NCBI GenBank assembly: GCA_025617745.1
Contig: CM046869.1
Span: forward strand, 8,048,668 to 8,112,667
Direction: 5' to 3'
Origin: Heliocidaris erythrogramma
Lineage: Eukaryota > Echinodermata > Echinoidea > Camarodonta > Echinometridae
DNA length: 64,000 bases
The position numbers and the translations under genes were made by a program. Below the pieces are notes generated by a model. That model ran no database searches. It saw only the letters and a list, made by a program, of their open reading frames with translations, and had not been told where the DNA came from. Positions 44,424 through 56,400 of the stretch are shown piece by piece (within the stretch, counting starts at the first letter, position 1; every line of letters starts with the position of its first letter).

Positions 44424-47400
44424 GTGAGTTCATGACGTCATGCCATTAAACCTTTCTCACTCTCTTCCTAGATTCTCTCTTTCTCTCTCCCTCTCTCTTT
44501 CTCTCTCGCTCTTCCTCTCTCCTCTCTCCTCCTCTCTCCCCTCTCTTCCCCCTCCCTCTCTGATTCTCTCTCCTCTCTCTTCATAATAACAATAACAATA
44601 ATAACATGTCTTGTTTACCCAGGGTAGCCTCATCAGTATTATATACTGTTCTCCCTGAGGGCCCTGCAATCATATTATTACCCCGGCTTTAGCCGAGCTA
44701 CCATGATAAGGTGCTCAAGCATTCAAGGAATTTCTTCCTACCGGGTCCCATTTACTTCACCTGGGTGGAGAGTGGCAAATGTAGATTAATGTCTTGCCAA
44801 AGGACGTTAGTGCCGTGGCAGGGAATCGAACCCCGTACCTTGTGATCTGCAGTCCGGTGGCTTATCCACTAGACCACAACACCTCTTCCTCTCCCTCTCT
44901 CTTTCTCGCTCCCTCTCTCTCTCTTCCCCATCCCTCTCTATTTTTTCTCTCTCCTCCTTTCCCTCTTTCTTTTACATCGAACTATGATAATAACTGCACA
45001 ACAGGTAAAACGTTTAGAAGAAAAATTTGTAGTTTCTACTATTAGTGATTCTTGCATATCCTTTCCACTTTTAAATGAAAATGTAAATTAAATATTCTTC
45101 CAAGGCGGCTGTTCCTGTTGAAAATAATATGTTTTCGATTGCTGTCCATGCCGAATTATTGTGAAGATAAACAAACGTTATCAGTACCAAGATGAATTTG
45201 GGTTTACCATTACACAAGCAGATACTTGAATCATCGCATGAAGCCTATTATTACAGGTGATTTCCATTTGACTTTAACGAAAGCGATTATAGATAATTAT
45301 ATAATAATACTTAGCCAGAAATATAAATCGATGCACAATTTGACACTTTCTTCGTCCAGGTACTCGCCATGCTGGAGGCACAAACACCACTGATGACTTC
45401 TGGCAGGTTCTGAAGGAAGGAAAGGAGTGTATCCTGGACATCCCTCCAGAAAGATGGGCCATCGAGAACTTCCACGATGAAGATCAGACAAGGCAAGGGA
45501 AGATGGTGACCAAGCGATGTGGACTGATCGACGATATGGAAGGCTTCGACAACCTTTTCTTCAAGATCTCACCAAGAGAGGCAGCGTCCTTGGATCCACA
45601 GCAGCGCCATCTTCTTGAGGTTAACTACGAGGCCTTTGAAGATGCAGGAATCATCCCGGATACCCTTGGCGAGTCATGTGGTGTCTTTGTCGGTATTGGT
45701 ATGATGGATCACGCCATACAGCTTGTTGATACATCCACCACTGATGCGTATACCCTGACAGGTATTGCTCACAGCGTGTCTGCCAATCGTATCTCATATG
45801 CGTTCAACCTCAAAGGCCCGTCTTTTGCAGTCGACACAGCTTGTGCCAGCGGGCTGACGGCTCTGCATCTTGCTTGTACCAGTCTCTGGAATAGGGAGTG
45901 CAACATCGCATTGATGTCAGCTTGCAATGGTATCCAGCTCCCGGACATCACAGTCGGGTTCAGTGCCCTTGGCGTTCTCTCACCAGATGGCCGCTGCAGT
46001 CCGTTCTCAAGCACAGCCAATGGCTACGTCCGCAGTGAAGGATGGGGCGCCCTCGTCCTCAAACCCCTGAGTCAGGCTCTTGCTGACAATGACCACATCT
46101 ATACTGTCATACGAGGCAGCGCGATTGCAGCAAATGGGTTAGCAAACAGTTTGACCATGCCTTCTCCCCCTGCTCAGGAATTCGTCATGAAGGAGGCTTA
46201 TGAAAAGTTTGGTGTTTCCATGTCCGATGTGCACTATGTCGAAGCTCACGGTACAGGAACCATGGTCGGTGATCCTCTAGAAGCAGAGGCTATCTCCAAG
46301 GCATTCGCCCGCCCCAGTGACAAGCCTCTCAAAATTGGCTCTGTGAAGAGCAACTTTGGACATACCGAAGTTGCTGCCGGAGTAACAGCTGCCATCAAAG
46401 TCGCCCTGATGATGGAAAACCGTGCTATCCCACCTACCATCAATTTCGTCTCTCCAAACCCTCACATCAACCCTGAGGAGATGAAGCTTGACATTGTGAC
46501 CGAGGTCCAGCCCTTCCCATCCGAAGACAAGCACATCATCGGCCTCAACTCCTTCGGCTTTGCAGGAGCCCTTGCTCATTGCATCTTTGAAGAGGCACCA
46601 AAGAGACCAAAGAAAGAACTCACTACAGAACAGACGTGCGGATGGAAGTTTGGTGACTCCGAAAAAGAAGGCCAGCCCATCATCATTCCACTATCAGCCA
46701 AGTCTCCAGAAGCGTTGACAGGTGTCGCCAAGCAGTGGCAGAACCTGGACGTCGACCAGGATGCTATGAGTGTCGTCTCATGGATGTCCACTCGTCGCCG
46801 ACTTCACGAGAACAGACTTACCGTTATCTCAAGCTCTGGCAAGCAGTTCCAAACTCAGATGAAAGACTTCGTAGAGACAGGTGAGATTGGCATCAAGACA
46901 TAATACATAATCTGCTGCCACTTCTTAGTAAAAGAAATAGCAGTTTTCTTTCTGTCGTAGGTCGAAAGTAGATCACTCAAAATAAGAGCACATGGGCAAC
47001 CACTGTTGTCTGTTCATCTTTTATTATAAATTTAGATAATAAAATAACCCTGCAAGATATAATAAAAAACAGTAATAAGTGTACAATCAAATAATGACAT
47101 GTCAATAGATAATCGATCTTCTTAATTAATAAACTAGAGTTAAAGACACTGAATGTAGCAAATTTACTATGACAGAGTGTCTATATACTTTGGCAAATAT
47201 CACTACAAGATTAGAAATGTATTAAAAGTTACTTGTTGCATTAAATTCTTCAAGTTATGAATGCTCAGTATTCCTCGTAGCTAGCCGTCTAACCACCCTT
47301 ATCCTCGTATGTTTGTAACAACCAAACCAAACCAAAGAATGGCAGACAAAGAGACCATCGTCATTATCCTCTTAAAAATGACATACAAATCCCCTAAAAT

Positions 47401-50400
47401 TGTACAATCTCACTAACTACACCCCTCGTTGTCCATGAAACAGAGAACATCTCAAAATAATTCAATAGGATAGCATCCATAAGTCAAATCATTATTTTGC
47501 ACAAAAACTATAAAGTTTCTGAAATATTCTGTATTAATCTCGACCGATTTCAATTTAAATTGATAAATCGATGCCGTACAATCATAATAATTGACACACA
47601 ACCATACATACAATGAGGTTTCTAAATAGGGCGTCGCCCAATCAAATATAACATTACTGCTTACCCAGGTATCAACACCCACTCGTCACATGGACCAATG
47701 CACCGCAGTCAATTCCAATACTGGAATTACTGTTAAAGAAAGAACAGATTTACAATCACTTAGTTGTCATACATTAATTTTACTTTAAGTTTGAATTCCA
47801 TCAGAAAAATTGGTCCTGTATCAAAATAGATAAGACTTCTATCAATATCAACTTAAAACTTGAGAGTTCATCAATTAAACTTAAAGAAACTGTAAATAAA
47901 GTCTTTAAAGACAACTCATCATCCCAAATATCTATTCATATTTTGGAATAACTATAAAAGAAATGACTTACAATCATATATATTCCAATGCCACACACCA
48001 AGGTAATAGAGCTATAATCAAATTAATTAAATTGCCCTCGATTCTTCAACCATAATCTTGAAATACATATACCACACACCTTTCCAGGTCTAACATGTTT
48101 GTGTACATGTCCCACACATAGAAATCTGTGTTACTCATATAAATATCAATGTCATGAATCATTATCGCGTCACAATATTATTCCATCTTAAACACTCTAA
48201 TTTGACTGACATTTTCAATACTGATACACAAATAATAACATTTCAAATTGTATGTACATACCAAACTCCTGAAGAATTGAAGTATCAAGAACTTCGGCCT
48301 TCGCACAACAAATTACGTATTGAACGTTTAGATTGATAACAAGCATGAGAGAAAGAATAAATCTCCGATGCCCTGGCCGATAACGAGTACTCTATATCAC
48401 ATCACTGGTTTGACCGTATCACTTAAAAATTAATGCGCCTGCATCATTAAGACCTTCAGTCCTTCACTTCCCTCAAACTTTCTAATATTACCTAATTACA
48501 ATGTACCTCTGAACTAATTTACGTAAATTCCGACCCTCAATCTCTTAAGTGGGCAGAACTATTTTACTTTATGAAGAAATATTACAGTGATTAGCCTTCA
48601 TCAATAAAAACGGGGCAAACGCCCAGTTACAATTAACGTAAACAAGGAATTCAAAGAACCTCAGCGACATGCGTATAGATCTTCTTGACTAATGAGAAGC
48701 ATGCCAAATACGACTTTAATACCTTTATAAAAAACACTAACAAAAACTCAACTTTCCACATTTCTCTTTTTCTTTTACCATCGATTGTTGCTACTTATTA
48801 CAGTAATATGGAATATCGAAGATGCTCATAAAACTCTTCAAATAAGCAACACGTTTCACAAATCTGAATACATAATTCAAATGATGGATTATTTTTTTTT
48901 TTCATTAAAGTAGTTGGCGTGAAGTTTGCAAATGAATATTTTCAGGTCAACTTTTGGTAAAAGAATAGGCATTATACAAGAAGCACTGAATATGCTGAAT
49001 GAATGCAGTAAAATATATAGATTCGAGAAATGTATCCCATTCTTAAAGGATCGGTTGCCGAGGCATTGCAAATGTCATACAATGTTTGCCAAATTTTCGA
49101 CGTCCTTGTTGTTATTATTATTTCTTACTTCTTTGTAAACCGTATTTAAAATACCAACTTTTAAAACATTTAATTCTGAATACATTTCAGCTTACACGAC
49201 AAACGCTGCGAACATAATGCACGCATGTATCGCCCTACTAAAAGCATCCCATTTCTTCACTCTTAGGTGGCGCTGAGAACGCAACCTCAGGCACAGTGTA
49301 CACCGGTGAGCCTAAGATCTGTATGATCTTCCCTGGTCAAGGTCAGCAGTATGCCAACATGGGAAGACAACTGTACAAGACGGAACCAGTCTTCAAGAAC
49401 ACCGTGGACGAGTGTGACGCCATCTTCAAGAAGATCAGCGGTTGGTCCGTCCTTGAGGAGAAATGTAAGACAATGCGTAATGCTCCTTTGCAACACATTG
49501 CAACATGGTTTTACTATACACTGTATAAATGTTGGGTAAAAAGTTCCCAAGATGAGGGTAACCCGATCAAATTTTGAGCAATATATGCCCAACTCGAATG
49601 GTTTAGCTCAATATTTTGTGATCGTGATTGGGCAAAACATCAACCAAGCTTGGTATAAAATTGTCAGAAAGGTCGGACACATAATAACCCTCGTGTCTGG
49701 AAATTTGTATTTTTTAATTCAGTGGAACGGGTTTTTATCACGTTTAAGGATGGATTAAAATACCCCTTTGATGTCATTGATGTGCATTAGAACATCGCTA
49801 ATAAAAGAAAGACATAATTAGAGTCAGCGTATTAGACTTGATGGTTCGTCACAAACTTGAATGAATTACATTTATGGGTAGACCGCTGCATAGAGATTAA
49901 GCAGAATTGCGGTTGACTCTAAAATTAGTTTTTAGTGCGAATCATCCGTTCTGAAATGAATGAACGTTCTTCTTCCTTAAACTGAATTTTATACATTACT
50001 TAAGAACTGTAGGTCAAACAGTTAGCATCAATTATCATATCTCTCTTTTTCTTTCTACATGTATATTCTTGATATTGGGCATGGGAAATTGACTTCTTTT
50101 ATTAAAGTATGTTTGTTTTTAATGATATGTGATATATGTGAATTCGAAATATTAATCTCGTTTGATTGTGGCATCAACATAAAATGAGAATCACAAAAAT
50201 AAATAAATGAATTTTCTTTAAACGAGATAAGGAAGCAGGGATTTTCAAATATCTAAAATTCAGCGTTCAAACCCAAACCCAAATATAATTTTTAACTCAA
50301 TAATGCAGTAAAAGGACATTACATTTTTTTTTAAACATGAAATGTCATTCTAGTATATTTTTGGATGAGATCTTTGATCTATGTAATTTTTTTGTGTATT

Positions 50401-53400
50401 GCATTCAGATGTATGAATTTCAAGTTTGGTCCTTAGACATTTCTGTTTGAAGTTTCAAAGAGAAGAGATCACATTATCCTAGCAATTTTTGACAACTTAT
50501 GCATGCGAACATGGTTGTGGCATCATGTATTTTCCTAAGCAATATTATTTGCAAACCATTATATTCAGTCAATTGCCTGTTAGTATTTTGTTTGTTTGTT
50601 CATTTGATTGTTTCGTTTGCTATTTGTTTTTTTGTTTTTACATGTTTCCTTATCAATATTTTTTCTCTTTTTCTTTAGCTCTCTTTGTCGAGCGCCCACA
50701 TTCGGCAGACTACAAGCCTGATACCTTCATTAACGATCTGGAAGTTTCTCAGCCAGCCATCCTCTTCATTCAGCTCGGTCTCTTCAACCTCTGGAGCCAC
50801 TGGGGAGTCAAGCCTGCGTGCGTGGTGGGACACAGTCTTGGTGAGGTCTCAGCTGCCTATGCATGCGGAGGAATGACCTTAGAAGAAGCTGTGGAGACCA
50901 TCTACATCAGGAGTGTTGAACAAGGAAAGTTGAAGGGAACAGGAAGCATGGCGGCGCTGAGGATGACCCTTGAGGAAGCCAGGGAACTCTGCAGCAAGCA
51001 CGAGCGCCTCTACGTGGCAGCTATCAACGCACCTGGATCAATGACCATCGCAGGCAACACACAAGCCATTGAACAGATTGCTGCTGATAACCCAACAATT
51101 GCCAAGCAACTGCGTGTCCAGTGTGCCTTCCATACACCAGATATGGACCCAACTGAGAAGACCTTCAAGGAGAAGATGGAGAAAGTGGTCAAGACCCCGG
51201 CCGGCGTGCGAACCATCCCATTCTACTCAACCCTCACTGGGGCTCGCTACGAAGGAGACTTCAAGACAGCCTATTGGTGGGACAACATCCGTAATGCTGT
51301 TGAGTTCCAGTCTGCTGTTGAAAACGTCCTCCGTGACTTGGAGTGTGACATGTTCTTGGAATGCGCTGCCTCTGCCACCCTGCTGTCGTCTGCCAATCAA
51401 ATTGCCAAGGGTTCCGGAGTAAAGATTCAGCTCACAACCATCGCATCTGGACAGAGAAATCAGGATGATCGCCTATGTGCTCTCCGAGCCCTCGGTAACA
51501 TGCACAACAACGGCGTGCCTCTGAACTGGAGGAACATCACCAGGGACACTGCTGTGTACACCAAACTTCCACTGTACCCATGGCAACATAAGCCTTTCAT
51601 GCTAGAACCAGAGTACCGACGCAAGCGCCGTTTGGGTCTTGATGATCGTACCTACAAAGGTCAGAATGGACAACTTAGTCTGGAAACATTCCCGTTCCAC
51701 AGTGATCGCACGGTCAAGGATAAGCTTATTTTCCAGAGTCTGGATACGTGGAGTACATGATGGAAGCCACCAGCGGAGAAAATGAGTTTCCTGTTGTAAA
51801 CAAGGTTGCATTCACGCAGTCTCTTGAGTGGCCAGAAGAGAAGACAGTCACAGGTACCAAGAAGGCTACCCTGAACCTGGACTTGGTGAGAGATGGTAAC
51901 AAGGTAGAAATTAGCTACAAAGGAGACGTTCATAGCACCGCAGAAGTAGAAGAAGGTGTGGCCCAAGACAGCACCATCCTTGTGAATGATATCATCCAAA
52001 GATGCTCCAAGAAGACGACTGCGGAAGACTTCTACAGCTACATGCAGGATATGGGTCTTGAATATGGAGCAAAGTTTCAGGTTGTGCAAGATGTGTGTCT
52101 GGGAGATGGAGAAAGTGTCGCTTATCTCGAGCCAACACAAGACAACAAGCAGAGAATCCAAACCACCCACCTAGATGCCTGCTTCCAGCTCCTTACTTAC
52201 ACTCTTGGGGCCCGATCAAGCTTGTATCAACCAGCTATGGTTGAAAGCATCAGGATGAATGTGCCTTCACTACCTGCCGGAGAACCTCTTCTAGCATACG
52301 CCTCCATCACTGACAGTGACAGCTGGGCACTCAAGGGGAATGTCATGATCACTTTGACAAACGGAAAGATGCTTGCTGAAATCAAGGGGTGTACGTGTAA
52401 GAACACAAGTGGTATACAGACCGATGTTGACATCAACAAGTGCCTTTACAAGAGAGAGTTTCAGTCAGTCAAGGCACATCTTCCACCAATCAAAGAAGTC
52501 GCCAAGGTGTTTGAGGAGAAAAATCTGAGGAAGCTCTTCCCAGAACTCATGGATTCAGTCACAAGGGCAGAACAAGTATTTTCTAACATGGGAGCAATCT
52601 GTCTTGCCTATATCAAGCATGGTTTGGATCAAGTACCAATCAAAGAGCGCTCAGACTATCTAGATCCGCGGTACTATCGACGACTTGAGAAGCTGAAGAA
52701 AGACACATCAGTTCGTCAGATCACGTATGAAGAAATCCCAAAGGTCAAAGAGGAGATGCTGAAAGTGGCACCAGAACTGAAGCAGGAGTTGACTATGGCA
52801 CAGAACCTTGGTGAGCATCTTCCAACCACACTGCGAAACCCCCAGTCAGCAATGACACTGCTGTTCAAGCCTGAATGCATGGCATCGTATTTCTTAGATT
52901 CACTTACCACCACCTTCTACTACAAAGCTGGAGCAGAGATGGTACGACAAGCAGTGCTCAAGGCTCTCGAGACAAAAGCCACAGTCAGGTTGCTGGAAGT
53001 CGGAGCTCGCATGGGAGGTCTTACCCATCACATCCTAGAACATCTAGAGGACCTGTGTCTAGAAGGACGAGTTGAATACATATTCACTGACCTCAGCGTT
53101 GCTTTCTTCCCACATGCTCGAGATCACTTGGCCGACTATCCCTTCGTCAAGTATCAGCAACTGGACATCGAAACGGATATCGAGGGACAAGGATTTGTTC
53201 CAGGTTCAGTCGACATCCTCATCTGCTTGGATACTCTCCACTCCACGGGCCATCTCCAGGAAGCCATCTACTACATGCGAGAACTCATCTGTGACGATGG
53301 TTGGTTAATCCTGTATGAGGCAACAACAGTCAAGTTCATAGCAGAGGTGATCTTTGGCGCCCTTCGTCTATGCTGGGTCTTTGAAGATGACAGACCGGAA

Positions 53401-56400
53401 TGCTGCTGGCTGGAGCAAAATGACTGGAAAGAGGCGATGGAGAAGAATGGGTTTGACGACGTGGTTGCTCTATCATCCCCAAAGGAGCTCTTCCACAGTG
53501 TGCTGGTCGGACGCAAGGCAGGAGGAGACAGTGCTTGCATAAATCCAAAAGCCACACCAGTCACCACACGCAAACAATGGCTCGTTGTGTCACATCCCGA
53601 CAATGCTCAATTTGTCAATCTTGTCAAGTCATCACTCTCAGGAACAGTGACCTCTGTGTCCTATGATGAGATCATGACGGCAGATCTTGGCAAGCTGAAG
53701 GAAGATGGTGCTGTCATGGAGGCACTCTTTCTCTGGAATGTTGATCATGACAACGGATTCAAGGTACTTCTGCACTTCATACAACAGATCGGTGTGAATG
53801 TAGAGAATGTCTGCAAGCTGTGGATGGTGACCTTTGCTGCGACATCGGGCCCCAGACCAATCAACGCAGCAGGAGCTGGTCTTGTTCATGCTGCTGCAAA
53901 CGCTTGTCAGATCCCACTGGTTACCGTGGACATTCCAGAAGAAGTGACAAATGGAGACAAGGTATGGGCTACCCGACTCGTGAACACAATGTTAGGAAAC
54001 AAGTTATCCGATATGGAGTTAGTAGTTAAGGATGGCATGGTCCTTACCTCAAGGCTAGCAAGGATGCAGCTTCCCGAAGTTAAGGTGAACGAGACTCCCT
54101 ACTGGCAACTTACCCAGACTGTTGATCCCTTCAAGACAGAATCATCAGTCGATGATCTAGGTATAGCATACCAAGATGGGCTGGAAGTGGCACCTGGAAC
54201 AGTCCTTGTAAAGGTTTCAGCGGCGGGTATCAACAAGAGAGATGTCGATCTTGCAAGGGGTAGCACAGCGCAGGAAGGAGAAGCTAGTGCATTTGGCATG
54301 GAGTTCTGTGGTGTTGTGGAGAAGGTGGGAAAAGGAGTAACCACCGTCAAGCCAAAGGACGAAGTCCTTGGATTCGGCACACACTGCTTGGCATCATATA
54401 CTCTAGCTCATGCCGATCTTGTAGTGAAGAAACCAAAGAACATGACTCCAGCACAGGCTTCCACTACCAGCATTTCATTTGCAACTGCCTACTACAGCTT
54501 GGTAGAAAGAGCTAACATCACAAAGGGCGAATCTATCCTCATCCAAGTGACGGACCCTGGATTGCGAGATGCTGCAGTACAGATAGCCAGTAGTACAGGA
54601 GCTAAGGTTATCTGCTCAGTAGGTGATACAACTCAATCAGCATTACTGAAGAAGTTGGGCGCAACGACTGTGTCCTCATCATCTACGTTTGTCAACGATG
54701 TCAACAATGCCACCAATGGATTAGGTGTGGATGTTGTCCTGAACTCACTCCAGGGAAAGCAGATGGAGAAGAGTCTGGAACTCTTGGCTGCTGGTGGACG
54801 CTTCTGTTCCATCACCGACTCCAACGCTATCAATTTCAAACTCCAGATGCGGTTGCTGCAGAAGAATAGATCTTTGATCTCTTGTAACATTGAGAGCATG
54901 CTCCAACACCAGAAACCACTACTTCAAAGGATCATGCGGAAGGTTACAGATCTAATGAATAAAGGTAAACTGAAGCCACTGGACGTTACCTCTCGGCCCA
55001 TCACTGACTATCCAACTCTGTTTGCTGATGAAAGCATCACCACCTCTGGCAAGGTTGCCGTCGAAATCCCAATAGCATTCAAACCAAACAAAGTCATCTC
55101 GACGACGCAACTCTTCAAGAAGAACGCAACCTACATCGTTACAGCTGCAGAATCAGGTCTATCCCAACTATTTGCTCGTTGGCTCTACAACAATGGTGCC
55201 CGGCACATAGCCATGTGCTACCTAGCTGAAAGTGGGAAATCCAAGGCAAGCAGAACGGTGGATTACCTCACCAGCAAGGGTGCCCAGGTCTTCGAGTACT
55301 GTCATGCGCTTGACGTGAGGGGACCAGAAGGTGGAGTAGCAAAGATCTTTGGTGATCTGAAGAAGAGGAATGCTCCAGCCACCCGCGGCATCTTCTGTCT
55401 CGGTGGCTACCGACTTCCTGGGAAGGAGACTATGTCAGATGTGACGTATGACAGTCTACAGGCGATGCTCTCCGCCAAGGTCCGACCCGCTAAGATGTCC
55501 CACGTCATGTCCGAGAAGATGGGACTTGAGCTGGACTACTTCCTCACCATCTCCAACGATGACGCTGCCTGGGGTAACTCCTCCGCCGTTGCCAGCGTGA
55601 CGGGAGACTCATACCTGGAGAACTTCGCACTGAAGAGGCGACTGGAAGGCAAACCTGCTCTCAATGTGCAAGTGGGAGCTCTCCGTGGTATTGATGCCTA
55701 TGAGTTTGGAGGACAGACAACTCTACCAGTGAAGGATGGAGAACCCAGTCTCCATGTGGAAGAGTTCTTGGTGGCGCTCGGAAAACTTCTCTTGTCTCCT
55801 GACACTCCGCCGTGCGTCTGCATCACAAACCAGGTACATGAAACAGACATAAATTTAAGTATATAATAATATCTACATAATAATAATAATAATAATACAT
55901 TGCATTTATAATGCGCTTAAAACAAATGTTTCTAAGCGCCGAAGTATTATTACTCCGGCTGTAGCTAGGCTACCTACCGGCTGTAGCTAGGCTACATAAC
56001 ATAATGATTTGGAAGTATAGACATTTAAAAAGACGCTGAAATCACTATTCGGCATATAGAGAGATTCATCGTATTGCTGTCCGTTTAATACGTCGATCGA
56101 AAAAAGGTGTTTCTTGCAGTACATTGATTGCTGGAATAACAGAGTGAGGACTTTCATATGACCAAATTTAATTTTCCCGTAATAGGATAATTGTATAATT
56201 TAGACAAACCATTTCCCCCATTTTCTGTTGTCTTTGCTACTCTGATAATACTGATTACGAACGGCAACTTTCAAGTACTGTACTCTCTCATTAATCATTA
56301 TTTTATTCATTTATTAGACTTGAGTGAATAGATGTCTAATGATTTTTGTTATTTTCATCTTTTCCCTCGTTTGTCATTAGGACTGGGAATCGGTGCTGAA

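Noticed and set aside
45769-46791. Minus-strand open frames inside the ketosynthase exon
   Set aside because: They are shadows of the plus-strand PKS frame and have no family similarity.
51660-51736. A 77-nt intron (AAAG/GTCAGA ... TTATTTTCCAG) that would repair the PKS reading frame
   Set aside because: It would remove residues that align to the DH start (LETFPF, D, V and IF positions) and would be far shorter than the other introns of this gene (547 bp or more). A missing base fits better, though only RNA data can settle it.
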